A DNA stretch of 64,000 nt. Source: Anthopleura xanthogrammica (Eukaryota; Cnidaria; Anthozoa; Actiniaria; Actiniidae). Below the pieces are notes generated by a model. It made no database searches and had not been told where the DNA came from. It was given only the letters and a program-made list of their open reading frames with translations. Where the stretch lies: NCBI GenBank assembly GCA_964019055.1, contig OZ025221.1:5987968-6051967 (forward strand). The letters run 5' to 3'. The position numbers were made by a program, and so were the translations under genes. Of the stretch, positions 44,001-54,200 are shown piece after piece (the stretch's first letter is position 1; each line of letters opens with the position of its first letter).

Positions 44001-47000
44001 GGATGGATGGATGGATGGATGGATGGATGGATGGATGGATGGATGGATGGATGGATGGATGGATGGATGGATGGATGGATGGATGGATGGATGGATGGAT
44101 GGATGGATGGATGGATGGATGGATGGATGGATGGATGGATGGATGGATGGATGGATGGATGGATGGATGGATGGATGGATGGATGGATGGATGGATGGAT
44201 GGATGGATGGATGGATGGATGGATGGATGGATGGATGGATGGATGGATGGATGGATGGATGGATGGATGGATGGATGGATGGATGGATGGATGGATGGAT
44301 GGATGGATGGATGGATGGATGGATGGATGGATGGATGGATGGATGGATGGATGGATGGATGGATGGATGGATGGATGGATGGATGGATGGATGGATGGAT
44401 GGATGGATGGATGGATGGATGGATGGATGGATGGATGGATGGATGGATGGATGGATGGATGAATGGATGGATGGATGGATGGATGGTTGGTTTGGTTGGA
44501 TTGTTAATTAGTGAAAGAATGAATGGATCGATGGATCGATTAAGGACTGAATGAATAGATGGATAAGATTATAACAAATGTGTTGTAACATTTTATTGTG
44601 TCGTAGCATCCATATATTGTTTTAATATTGTTGTAGGAGGAAAGTTGGAGTAAACTTCTTCTATCTGGGTGCCCTTGTTTACGCTATTTTTGTTGGAATA
44701 TTTTCTCATTACATGTATGTCATGCATGAGTATGGCTTAAAAAAAACCGTACGTATACGCACATCATGAAACTATCAGTGAAAATACTTTTAAGTATTTA
44801 AAATCATACTTAACCTTTCACCTGTCGTGATGAGCTTTCTATATGTTGCTTTTTCAGGGTATTTTTTTCCAATGTATCCAAACATATGAGATTTGCATTG
44901 CCGTGTTCTCAATTACTAATCTGTTGTATGAATGCTATCAGCTATACACCGAGGTACGTGTAACTGTACTATGGAATAAATACTAGTTCTACAATGGTTT
45001 TGAGTGACAAACCATTTTAAAAATGCCCTTCAATTCACACACGCGCCCTCATGTTATCCCGTACCTACAATCACCTAGAAATATCGCCGAATATACAAAG
45101 GCTTTCCTGCATTCTTATTTACTTTATTTTCAATGGCGTGGGAAAATAGTTAGAATATATTTGTGGGAGTGTCCATGATGCTGAATTAAAAAGGACGTAG
45201 CAGTTGTGGTGTACTAGGCTGCAACCTTAAGTTTGCTGCAATTGACATTTTTTGACTGCACTAACGCATGGGTTTTTTTATTGGAAGCCAAAAAACTCTG
45301 CGAAGGCTGCAGAGTCACAAAAAGGTCTGAAAAAAATGATTACTGTCTTGGTCCATTTTTTCCAGCGTTGTAAATACTTTGAACTAACCAACATGCTCCA
45401 AGTCTCAACATTTGTTTGCTCACTCATTGCCGTTTATCCCATGAATGGAGACAAATATCTGAACTCAAGGGTCAGTTGGAACGCGGGTGCCATCGGGGTC
45501 ATGCTGTCTTATCTTACTCTGCTGCAGTTTATACAATGGTAAGCGGGAGACAAAACCAATACCTTTGTTCTTTTTGATTCTGGTTGCTTTTTTAAAAGCA
45601 ACAAAAGCCAATTTGTACAAAGCCCATTCCAGGTGATCTCGCTTCTCTCAGGCGGAAGGAATTAGCCCGGCAATCAGCGAACATTTTGTTCGTAGCTCAA
45701 TGTCTGCTAGTTCCAGCTTTTCGGCCCGATTTACAACAGGTTTTGCTCAAAAATAAAGAAAATAAAACTCTTGTCATTATTGGTGGAAAATATTTCATTT
45801 TGACAAGAGATAATAGAAAACACTCGTAAAATTTTCGCTGTGATAAACAATGCATTGCGCGTCTAGATTCGAGATCACGTGGCCTTCCTTGAAGATCTAT
45901 GGCGGATTAAAGTTAGAGAAAGGCGGCATTATGATTTGTTTGCGGTGATTTTACAGTATTTATTCATTTTTATCCTATTTCTTTTTCCCAAGCCTATTCT
46001 ACGCAGGTATCTATGTTACAATGCTCTTCGAAGTTCTAAAGTCACTCTTAAAGGTAAGCCGGCTTAACGATATCGTCAGATAGCATATAAGACCTAAGTA
46101 AGTCCACTTTAGAACTGAAATGATTCTCAAAGCGCAGGACACTCCATGCAGCATGTAGCATGTAGCGTTACTTGCAACACCTTACAACACGTAGCAATCA
46201 TTCATGCATCAACATACATGTTAACATACTTAACATACAAATAAAAACGAGTTTTAAAAACATCTAAGAGTTTTCTCTGGAAGTGCATAAAAATCGCATT
46301 ATATCAGTGAGAATAACTTGCCCTTACGTACTATGCTACTAGTAACTTTGCAGTCGTGTGAAGTCTGTTGTGAGTACCGTTCTGGGAGGAGATATGGCGC
46401 TAGCAGTAAGGCATGTAACACATTTTACGTATCTTGTTCCCAAGCCTTCGTCGGGTTGATCCTTCGAGTTACTTTAATTTAATTTAATTTTTGATTTTGT
46501 TTTTTGAACAGGTTTTTTCCGTGTTTTTCCCTTTAATGGTTGGATTTGCTATGGTGTTGATCCTGGTCATGGGTGGCAGTGTAAGAGAACTTTACTTTGC
46601 TTTGGTTGCTTGTGTTATCGTTAAGGGTCATGATTGTTCCTATCATGGGGCTCAAACACCCACCCTTTACTACCTTGGTTTCCCTCCCTTTCTTCTGTAA
46701 GTCGCAAAAAAAAAAAAACTATAAAATCATGAACGTTATACTTTGGGCTTCCTGCATCAATAATAGAGCTAAAATACAATAACATACAAAATGCAGCTTT
46801 AACAAGATTTTTTACGGTATTTCAGGCCCCCTTTACTGACTTTAGAGGGTCACTGACCAAGGTGTTTGCCATGACAATTGGTGAGATTGAGTATTCCCGA
46901 TATTTCGTGGATGAAGGTCGTTTACTGGAAGGCAGTCGTGAAGAAGGACTGGCCATGTTTGTGTTTTTACTCTTTTGCCTCCTGATGCCGATTGCTCTCA

Positions 47001-49192
47001 TGAACCTCCTGGTAAGCAGTTTACTTTAACAAATATGCAACTGGACTTCAACCTATCGTACGCAGATTTGATTTTTAACTACCTGTCTGACTTACTGACA
47101 GAATGACTAACTAAATGGCTTAATAATTGACTTAATCAGTTATACTAACCAACTGATTGGCTGATCAAATGACTGCGGACTTACCTTGCTCACCAGTGGC
47201 TGACCAACCGATCGACTGGCTAACTGGTTGTCTTTTGATACAACAATTTGAATGTTATTCATTCTTCAGATTGGTCTTGCAGTTGGAGATATTGATTCAG
47301 TGCAGAACCACGCTGAACTCAAGATGATGGCAACGGAGGTAATGATGTATTGAACTATAAGGCTGATGAGAATGTTAGCCTTTTTGCTAGTATAGAAGAA
47401 ATATCTTCATTAAAACAATCGGGAACGGTCGTGTATTCCTGATTCCAGATTCTGGATCCTGAATCGGAGATGCCTCATCTTGGACTCTGGGCTCCACTGA
47501 ATATTGAACTAATAATTCCAAGGTCGAATGTGAAGGTCGAATTCCTTTATTTAGGGCTCGAAAGTTCCAGCCATGGCCAAACTCAACAGCACCTCTAAGC
47601 TATGGAGAGAGCTATTTAGTAAATTTGCTGAAAGAAAGCTTGTGGCGACAGTCCTAGATACTGTTCAAGTGAAGCTCTGCCATCTTTACTGACATTATTA
47701 ATTTTGCTGTTTCTATTTTGAAGATTGAAGCTGTTTTTGATTTCGAGGACAAAATTCCTCTGGTGTTGCGCAGGCGCTTCCACAAACCCAAGCTCGTCAT
47801 TTTCCCTAACAGAAGAGGATTTTACGAAGTTGTTCAGGTACTGCAATGAAAAGAACATCTTTTTACGATGCTTCTATGAGTAACACATCTATCAGATAGT
47901 GGCAAAGGGATTAGGAAATGTAAAGCAAAACACAAGCCGGGTAGGAAATAAAATTTAGATATATATATTGCTTGCTTCTTTAGTTCATTGAGCAGCGTTG
48001 AAAGCATGAGCTGTCTGTGATTAGAGCTGCTTCTGTTGTTTGTTTTGAAACGAACTTTTTAATAGTAATAATAAATTTATTTACGTGTCTATGTATTTAG
48101 TTTATACAACTAATTGGGGACACAAATTTTTAACAGCTTACTTATATGTTTTCTCATAAAACAGCATATTATCTTATCGACAAGTATTCATTTTTAATGT
48201 TTTTAGAGACATTTTGGTTGGATCAGTAGCATCAGGGACCTCATAGCGATACGAAACGAGCACACCGCTGAAACCAGGAACGAAATAACACGTGATGAAA
48301 TCAATGAAATGCAAGACAATCTGAGTTTGCACGGTGATCGGTAAGGGATACGTTTCTTACTCAAACACATTGGCTCCCTTTCCAGTCCTCATAGCCTATG
48401 CTATCTTTAGTCTTCCTCCAAGAAACAAATGGCTGTGATTGGTTAATGTGTCGCAATAATAATAAGCTATTCGAATGACTAAACTTTAAACGTAATGCAA
48501 ATTAGCCATGCGGTCTTCCAGGGGACAAAAATTGGGAGAAGAGAGCAATTTTAAAAGATCGTCTCATCCAAGAGATTTTATTTCTATGCCAAATATTGCT
48601 TCAAACTATCCAATGTAGTTTTGAAACTGTTACATTTCCTCCCTGATTCAGAAAATCCAGTAAGTACATTTTAAGAGCCGTTTATTTTTTAATCAAGTGA
48701 CGAAAGCAGTCCAAATTCAAGTATTTCATTTATCAGAAAAATGTTAACACATATTTACTTGAAAACATTAAAGTTATCAGTTAATAAAGCAGTTGTTTGC
48801 CCCCTCAGCAACCACGTGACTAATCTGCATTACAATACCAAAACCATCATGGCGTCTTTCGTGAATATAAGCTATTGAAGTCATCGTTTCTTTTTGGTGA
48901 CGAAATAAGCAGCAATTTTTTTAGATATTTTTCTGTCTGCGCACGCAGCCTTGAGAAAATAGTCTATGATTTACAACCATCTACGCACGCATGCGCACTA
49001 TACATGTATACTTTATTGTAATTTTATTTGGCTGTCTTTCTCAGAATTACTATTATACTAGAAGAACTAAAGCAACAAAGGATGCTGTTGGAGACCATTG
49101 TATCAGCTGTGCACGCACAACACATTCCACTTCCTAAAGACGAAGAACACGAAGAAGACAATCATAATGAAAGCATCCTTGGGAAACTCTAA
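22817..49192 (+). CDS. TRPA1-like ankyrin-repeat cation channel (complete, 30 exons, 1132 aa)
   Basis: Exons: 22817-23059, 29263-29419, 30715-30899, 31264-31371, 31783-31891, 34257-34354, 34453-34500, 35281-35408, 35814-35862, 37108-37193, 37593-37704, 38179-38268, 38436-38518, 38706-38867, 39620-39731, 40135-40304, 41077-41161, 42136-42195, 43296-43376, 43445-43515, 44637-44748, 44858-44953, 45366-45538, 45993-46053, 46512-46580, 46826-47011, 47270-47338, 47724-47837, 48207-48340, 49045-49192. Phases agree throughout and the sum is 3399 nt; mammalian TRPA1 is ~1120 aa. Residues ~85-650 hold about 16-17 ankyrin repeats ([36 protein letters not shown]). S1 is at ~752-775, S2 ~784-815, S3-S4 ~816-873, S5 ~893-915, pore and S6 ~916-978. 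[10 protein letters not shown] matches the TRPA S6/TRP-helix junction. The C-terminus has a coiled-coil-like stretch ([16 protein letters not shown]). The family gives Ca-permeable channels gated by irritants or temperature; ligand here unknown. The exon 1 to 2 join (6.2-kb intron) is the least certain step. Confidence 0.92.
23060..29262. other. TRPA-like intron 1 (6.2 kb)
   Basis: AT-rich sequence with scattered short poly-A/T runs, CAA/CAT-rich sequence at 24880-25000, and the palindrome-rich array at 28590-28990. I found no exon with good splice sites and a TRPA-like frame in it. Confidence 0.6.
28590..28990. repeat. Array of short palindromes (GGGGAT-ATCCCC type)
   Basis: A duplicated ~110-base block (about 28680-28790 and 28795-28900, a third partial after) is built almost entirely of imperfect palindromes such as GGGGATTATCCCC, GGGGATCACCCC, GAGAGGATTATCACCTCTC and GGGAATTATCATCCC. 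It lies ~270 bases upstream of the first ankyrin exon. Confidence 0.8.
29657..29803. mobile_element. Fold-back element
   Basis: Arms CAATTATTGGATTCGGCTAT and its right-hand counterpart ending ATCCGATAATTG, with GATATGAAAATTTATGCATA opposed by TATGCATAATTTTTCATATC. It lies in TRPA-like intron 2. Confidence 0.8.
29903..30106. mobile_element. Fold-back element family C, third copy
   Basis: GGGCGTAATGTTTTCCCATT and CAGACCACGTGTCATTCTCT on the left are complemented on the right by AATGACACGTGGTCTGAAAT and GGGAAAACATTACACCC. It lies in TRPA-like intron 2. Confidence 0.85.
32131..32245. repeat. Dispersed repeat, second copy
   Basis: Matches 21842-21965 (AAAGTCCATTTTTCTCGTAC, ATCACGTGAAG, GGCAACGCCTCTCAGCG). 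Confidence 0.65.
32369..32491. mobile_element. Fold-back element with CACTTATTGACT ends
   Basis: CACTTATTGACT on the left, AGTCAATAAGTG on the right. The same terminal sequence bounds 34031-34171, so the two are probably one family. It sits immediately before the 170-bp array. Confidence 0.72.
32521..33740. repeat. 170-bp tandem satellite, seven full copies plus a partial
   Basis: Copies begin at about 32521, 32691, 32861, 33031, 33201, 33371 and 33541 with AGGTTCGGCTCATGAGAAAG and are nearly identical. The partial copy starts at 33711. Each unit holds CTCATGAGAA near one end and TTCTCATGAAC near the other. A single related piece (TTCGGCTCATGAGAA) is at 53580-53600. The array lies in the TRPA-like intron between 31891 and 34257. 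Confidence 0.95.
34031..34171. mobile_element. Fold-back element with long perfect arms
   Basis: CTTATTGACTGAG and GGTCCGAACGGGAAAATATT on the left are complemented by AATATTTTCCCGTTCGGACC and CTCAGTCAATAAG on the right, with a short GC-rich loop (CTCGCTGCGCTCG). Confidence 0.85.
34647..34693. repeat. (CATCCT)n microsatellite
   Basis: A run of TCATCC hexamers in the TRPA-like intron between 34500 and 35281. Confidence 0.9.
34749..35224. repeat. (TGATTGAC)n octanucleotide satellite, ~59 copies
   Basis: A perfect octamer run of about 476 bases fills the intron between TRPA-like exons at 34500 and 35281, ending ~55 bases before the acceptor. Confidence 0.97.
36040..36175 (+). repeat. tRNA-related repeat with a T-arm and T-run
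   Basis: GTGGGTTCGAATCCCAC forms a perfect tRNA T-arm (36140-36156) and is followed by a T-run, but I could find no acceptor, D or anticodon stem at the right distance. It is probably a SINE fragment rather than a functional tRNA gene. Confidence 0.45.
36370..36564 (+). pseudogene. 3' end of a non-LTR retrotransposon reverse transcriptase ORF
   Basis: The frame from GAA at 36370 reads 64 codons to TAA at 36564 and contains [19 protein letters not shown] then [20 protein letters not shown]. This is the conserved C-terminal tail of LINE (CR1/L2/Jockey-type) polymerases. The rest of the element is absent, so it is a 5'-truncated copy. It lies in the TRPA-like intron between 35862 and 37108. Confidence 0.72.
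37780..38110. repeat. Degenerate GGTT/GGTC tetranucleotide region
   Basis: Repeated GGTTGGTT, CGGTCGGTC and related words, decayed, upstream of the TRPA-like exon at 38179. Confidence 0.75.
39120..39310. repeat. Degenerate tandem repeat (AGGAATAAGAATGA core)
   Basis: About four decayed copies of a ~50-base unit with TACAGGAATAAGAATGACC, in the TRPA-like intron between 38867 and 39620. Confidence 0.7.
40480..40680 (+). mobile_element. tRNA-derived SINE-like element
   Basis: GCGCATTCGCGTC, GTCTCGGTTTCGATTTCTG (box-B-like) and CGAGGGTTTTTCTCTGGATT match the body of the elements at 8778 and 12593. It ends with part of the 57-bp repeat family (GTTAGCCGTGCCCTGACTTA). Confidence 0.6.
40725..40962. 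repeat. 78-bp tandem repeat, three near-identical copies
   Basis: GAAACAAGAAACGGCATTTG recurs every 78 bases. It translates as repeated [14 protein letters not shown] on the minus strand, which is an artefact of a unit length divisible by three. Confidence 0.92.
41279..42015. mobile_element. TTAA-flanked inverted-repeat element (piggyBac-type MITE candidate)
   Basis: GGCAATGGGCTCGCGC at 41279 is complemented by GCGCGAGCCCATTGCC ending 42015. Both ends are flanked directly by TTAA (41275-41278 and 42016-42019), the target duplication of piggyBac-type transposases. There is no transposase frame in the 737 bases. It lies in the TRPA-like intron between 41161 and 42136. Confidence 0.75.
42205..42640. 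repeat. 21-bp minisatellite with 252-bp higher-order period
   Basis: About 21 copies of CTTGCCTTATCCCTGTCACG(T). The variant pattern (GACTT, then TTACCCC, and so on) repeats after exactly 12 units (42226 and 42478). It starts ten bases after the donor of the TRPA-like exon at 42195. Four long reading frames cross it, on both strands; none is a gene. Confidence 0.95.
42906..43234. mobile_element. Fold-back region with nested palindromes
   Basis: GTGATTATCGATGAATATTT opposes AAATATTCATCGATAATCAC within 42920-43000. An outer pair, TAGTATAAATAAAAAGGTGA and TCACCTTTGTATTTATACTA, spans ~43022-43230. It lies just upstream of the TRPA-like exon at 43296. Confidence 0.75.
43661..44484. repeat. (ATGG)n tetranucleotide satellite, ~205 copies
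   Basis: A nearly perfect GGAT run of about 820 bases in the TRPA-like intron between 43515 and 44637. Three overlapping Trp-Met-Asp-Gly frames of ~270-300 codons are artefacts. The assembled length may not equal the true length. Confidence 0.98.
46826..47011 (+). CDS. TRPA-like pore and S6 exon
   Basis: 62 residues. The pore loop [10 protein letters not shown] aligns with the TRPA1 loop in which Asp (human D915) sets calcium permeation; here Glu stands at that place. S6 follows ([19 protein letters not shown]) and continues in the next exon with IGLAVGDI, the TRPA signature. The exchange keeps the negative charge. Confidence 0.85.
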
Positions 49193-49431
49193 GGAATAAG
49201 GTCAAAACAATCGTCAGGCGAAACCGGTACCCAAATCACCTATCGAAATGAAAACCTGAATTTTGTCCTCAAATATCTCAAGCTTCAAATTGCAGAATCG
49301 AATGTACGCGGTCTGTTTGCATGTATGTTAAACAACGTATTTCAGTACGAAAAAAGTTACAACCGATCGACACCTAGTATCAAGCATTTTATTAAGTCCT
49401 AGAGGGGAGAGGAGGGTATTTACCTTAAATC

Positions 49432-49437
49432 AATAAA
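49432..49437 (+). terminator. Candidate polyadenylation signal of the TRPA-like gene
   Basis: AATAAA 240 bases after the stop, followed by a GT-rich stretch. Confidence 0.55.
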
Positions 49438-49671
49438 ACTGTTGTCATTGGCCATTGTTTTGACCTTGCCAATAAATCCCCGTCAGAATAAGAAAATGAT
49501 GAAATGATATAATATAATAGAAGTCAATAATTATATTTACCCAATATATCCTTATATGTTGTAGTTTTGAGTCATATCATCTGCAGAGGACTATAGATCT
49601 CAGCGAACTCATATTTGAAAGAGTTAACGTAACGGTTATAAAATTTGATCACGTAATCTGTTAGGGCCGTA

Positions 49672-49802
49672 GCAAGGCCAAAAATATTGCGGGGCACCCT
49701 AGGCCAAAAGTATTGCGGGGGACCCTAGGCCAAAAATATTACGGGGGGCCCTAGGTCAAAACAATTGGGGGGGCCCTAGGTCAAAAGTATTGGGGGCGTT
49801 AT
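49672..49802. repeat. Degenerate G-rich tandem repeat
   Basis: Four decayed ~30-base units with GGGGCCCTAGGCCAAAA-type sequence, ending in a G-run. Confidence 0.75.
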
Positions 49803-51224
49803 ATTCTAAAATGCCCTATGTATTAGTAACAGACCTTAAATTTTCAGTTTTAAATATATAGTACATCCGAAATTATCAGGGACTCCCGGCTTCCCCCCGG
49901 CTCCTCCCCCTGCTACGGCTCTGTCTGTCTGTATTGTAAGCAAATGTCAAGTGACATCGTCGGTGAGCAAGTATGTATGCCATCGATGTACTTATCTATA
50001 TTACTCACTAAGTTGGATTTATAAAAAGTATATATGTATATACATACCTATATAATCTATATTATCTGGACATACTAGATTCATTGGAATCAATCATCTA
50101 AAATAATCCTAACTTCAATAAAGGGCAAACACTGCCTGCCACGGGCAAGAAGGTTTCTACTGAAGCTTGACATTTAAAATTGATAAAAATTGCTGGTAAA
50201 AATTAATTAAGCGTCACCGGAAATGACGCAAAATAGACCCCTTGTACGTGACGTCAGAGCAGCTCAATTTGGAGGACAAAACAAAAGAATTTTAATTTCC
50301 TGAGAATTGGAACCTATTGTTTTGTCCTCCAAATTGAGCTGCATTCCGACGTGCTGCTAGGGGTCTAATCAATTGGCAATCTATTAAAACAGTGTATATA
50401 ATGCATATGTTGGCAACTAGTGATAGTACCTACGTTATTATGAAACATTGCGTATCATGAAAAAAAAGACATGATAAGAGAATTGTGTAACAAGACATTT
50501 GTAAGTGTAAAATTATAGGACAAGATCCCTGTATACACTAAGCTATTTCCAAAAAAATGGAAGTTTTTTTCCATGTTACATAACAAGGCCGAAATGCACT
50601 ATAGGTGATGTGAATGCAATCAGCGAAAGGTTAATATAATTACAACAATATGGAATTTGCCAAACTTTATTTGCACGTTTTTCCGGCACAGTCTTCTGTG
50701 CTGACATTATTTAACTATGATGCACATTTCATTTCAAGCTTGGTATCTTACATGTAACATGCGACAAAACCTTCACCAAAATTTTTTGAAATAGCTGTAT
50801 TATGCGGAACAAAAGGTGTCCCTGAGCGTGTGTTTTTGCGGTTATCAGTTAAGTTTCGAATTTTCACTGTGGTTCAAAAAGACCTATGAATCTGGAGATC
50901 TAAGAACATTAAAAATGTAACTATCTCTCATTTTTTTCCCTTGTTTTACAATAAAATATGATGTTCTTAAATTATTTGAAGTCAAATCAATGCTCTCGCG
51001 CGAGGGATTATGGACACATTTATACACGTCATAATGCGCGCGCAGCGCTACGTCATAGTTAATTTCCCCGCCTAGGTAAGCCTAGCGTGGAGCTTCATTT
51101 GTTCGATCGCACGAATGGCTTTATTTGAAACAAAAAAACACAGTATTTTATCTTAAAAGCAATAGATGTAAGCTTAGTAAACGTAAAACTACCCTTCATA
51201 AAGTGTAGAGGTCCCATATTTTCT
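49803..51224. other. Intergenic region between TRPA-like and kringle/Ig receptor genes
   Basis: It contains the family A element at 50234-50367 and a CG-rich stretch (GCGCGCGCAGCGCTACGTCA) at about 51036-51056 that may belong to the receptor promoter. No exon was recognised. Confidence 0.5.
50234..50367. mobile_element. Fold-back element family A (best-preserved copy)
   Basis: 134 bases: TAGACCCCTTGTACGTGACG and TCAATTTGGAGGACAAAACA on the left are complemented by TGTTTTGTCCTCCAAATTGA and AGGGGTCTA on the right. The flanking TA at both ends would fit a TA target site. Other copies are at 7731, 10478, 11193 and 18793. Confidence 0.87.
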
Positions 51225-54200
51225 ATGCGAAAGCTTACGATTCTGCTTTTGTTGGTGATAGCATCAGTCAATGGATTCTTGTGGGACAAAGAGATTGAAG
51301 TGATTAAATCTGAATGGTCGCCTGTAATAGTGATAGTCCGTCATATAGAATACATCGGGCGTAGAGACAATGGAACCTTAGATTGCAGTGTACCTGGCTA
51401 CACCAAGTATCGATGGACTGTCATCAATAAAGCTACAAAGGACGGCTTCACCGAATCGTATGTTATGGGAACGGGTAGCCGAAGGATTCCTGAATCACAA
51501 TCCCACCTGACCATCGGTAAGGGAGGATTTGATCTTCAAAATGATGTCTTATCTGTATCATGTGAAGCTCTTATTGGTCTGAAACCCCGGATGCAGATTA
51601 TATGGGCTATCACCAGGCTGCACTCACCTATGGGATACCCCACTGATCCACGAGTATGTGATTTTGGGTCAAAGAGTCTCGAAACCAACTGTTTGTGGTA
51701 TCAATGGACGTATAAGAAGGATTGTTATTATGACAAAGGAATGGAGTACACGGGTAGCGTGAATATGGCAAAACATAAAAAGTGTAAATATTGGCATATG
51801 GGTACTGGTCCACATAAACAATCTCCTGTTATAGCTCGTTTGATGGGAATCTTTGATAAAGGTAAGAAACATAATTACTTATTAGATGAGAAGGATTATG
51901 GGTATGATAAATCGAGCCTATGATGAACCACAGTTATTTAAGATGACTTTCCACTATTGCTTCTCGTACCCTAGAAAAAGAATGATAAAGGAATGTAGTA
52001 CTAGCTAGTTCAGTGCCACACTAAGAAATTTTACCAATTTTTTCAGGGATTGAAAATCAAAAATCTAGGCCGCTTTTAAAAGTGATTTGATTTTAGACAA
52101 GAAATTAATGTTTGAATTGAGCATGAACAATGGGGAACGTTTATGAGCACAATGATGATATAGTCGGTGATAATGTTGATGAGCAGGGAATTGTTCTGCA
52201 AAATAAAAGAAAGAGAAGGCGAAGTATAACCTGTAGCATAAAACATAAAGAAGTATAAGCGTTGTATACGAATGACTATCTTGTCACACTAGCCCATCGA
52301 TAACTTCTTGCGTTAGTCACATTCTCCTGATTGTTTCCAGGAGGTCACGACTATTGCCGTAACATCCCATGGAATCCAACATGCTACTTGAAAAAAGGAA
52401 AACACCCATCTTGCAAGGAAAACGTGCTAACACAGCCCTGGTGCTACTCGGATGATGATCCTAATGAAGATGAGTTCAAGGTCCACTACTGTGGAGTCCC
52501 AGAATGTTCCTCTTGTATGTATGGTAATGGTAACGGCTCATTCAAACTTTATCCAGGAAGGAAGTTTCCAGTTTACCTGGGAAGAAGAATCCTTACTACA
52601 AAGATACTAAACAAAAATCCAGTTTTGTGTCAACAAGGCATTGGCTGGCAGGATAATGTTTGTAGGGCGAAGCTATCAATTAAAACTCAAGAGATGGATG
52701 ACCCGCACGTTGTTACCAAGGCGACGCCTCATTGCTATGTAGCCAAGCCTAATGCTGATAAAAACAAAATCAAGAAAGTCCCGGATAAGAATTTGGAACT
52801 CGCGGAGTGTAAATTTCAACAGTGTACTATAAGGCAAGTGTGGTTTCTATTTTTCAACACCTACGGGAATCCTTTTGTTGCAGAGTCCAACTTCGATGGC
52901 ATAAAAATAGAACTGGTTCGAGGAAGGAAAGATGAGCGTATTAAGTTCGCCGCCTTCGGTATTCATCTAGTCAGCGGTTTGACCATAGAATCCAACGACG
53001 ACCGAGTTACAAGTTATCTGGATAATTTTTCATTGATTACAAGAAGACCCCCAGATAGACTTAGCGAATTAGTCGTAAAAAACGTTCGAAGGGAATATAG
53101 TGGGCTGTACCAGCTGCAGTACACGTTTGCTGAAGCGGACCCTGCTGTTGACAAGGGGACGTACAAGGTCAACTTTGAAATTGATGTCAAAGAACCGACT
53201 TCGTTTTCTTTCGACCCAAGTGTTTTGAAAGTCTGCCTGAATGGAAAAGGGAAGTTACGTGTTAAAATAAGAGGTTATTTCCAGGTCCTTGATGATACAA
53301 TCAGATGGAGGTACGGGTTGTCAAGGACAAACATTAACACAGAGATTTTGCCTCACAATACTCGCTTTGAGCTAAGTACTGACGCCAAAGGGCTGTCAAT
53401 CAAAAGGGCTACTGAAGATCTGTGGGTTAGTGTTGAAGGAAGGAGTTACTCGGGAAAACCAAAAGCAATTGCGCATGTCACATTGAAAGGTAAGTTAGAC
53501 TAAGGTTGCAAACTTCGAACTTCACATGAGCCGTACGCAATAAAAACCAGAGATAATAAGGCGGTCTTCTTATGTCTTTAGGTTCGGCTCATGAGAAGAT
53601 CGACGTTTGACTTTAGTCTCAGTTGGTTTTTATCGATTTGACTAACAAAGAAAGATAATACTTTGATACTGACCTTTCCTCTTCAGACCAGCCTTTTCTT
53701 AAGCACGTCAGTCCTACAACACAATACGCACTACCAGGTGATGACGTCAGCCTCATCATCGAAAACGACCAATTACAGAAGGTCACGTGGACGTTCGATG
53801 CCATGGAGATCTCTAGTTTACCGGACGACCCAAATATGGGATTTCGAAGGGTTCCGCGAGGAGATCACATTGTGACGTCATTAGTAATTAGTGACGTCAG
53901 AGAACATCACTATGGTAGCTACTACGTAGAGACTGAAGTAGATGGATGTAAAAGTACGATTAAATTTGACGTCAAACATTTAAGTGGTGAGTTTTTACAT
54001 AGACAATTTGTGTTTGGAATTCCGCATATGTGAATTGAGTTTGCCTGGTGTATTTTTCTTTCCCCTGATTCGAGGATTTTTCTCTGGCTTTCTTCCCTCC
54101 GCTAAAAAAATCAACCAAGCCTCACGAGGGAGAGGGCCACTTACGGGGAGTGACGGTTGTAAAATAAAAGTTTATATTTAAAAATTCGTGTGATGAATAT

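Noticed and set aside
43636..44554. Three overlapping ~270-300-codon Trp-Met-Asp-Gly reading frames
   Set aside because: They are translations of the (ATGG)n satellite. Three frames are open because the repeat contains no stop.
45879..46067. Alternative acceptor CGCAG|GTATC for the TRPA-like exon ending 46053
   Set aside because: It gives the wrong frame. The acceptor CCCAAG at 45992 keeps phase and yields [18 protein letters not shown], which matches TRPA.
52834..52883. A possible 50-base GC-AG intron (AAG|GCAAGT ... TTGCAG) in the kringle/Ig receptor gene
   Set aside because: Its removal shifts the frame into an early stop, while the unspliced frame runs on through Ig-like sequence.
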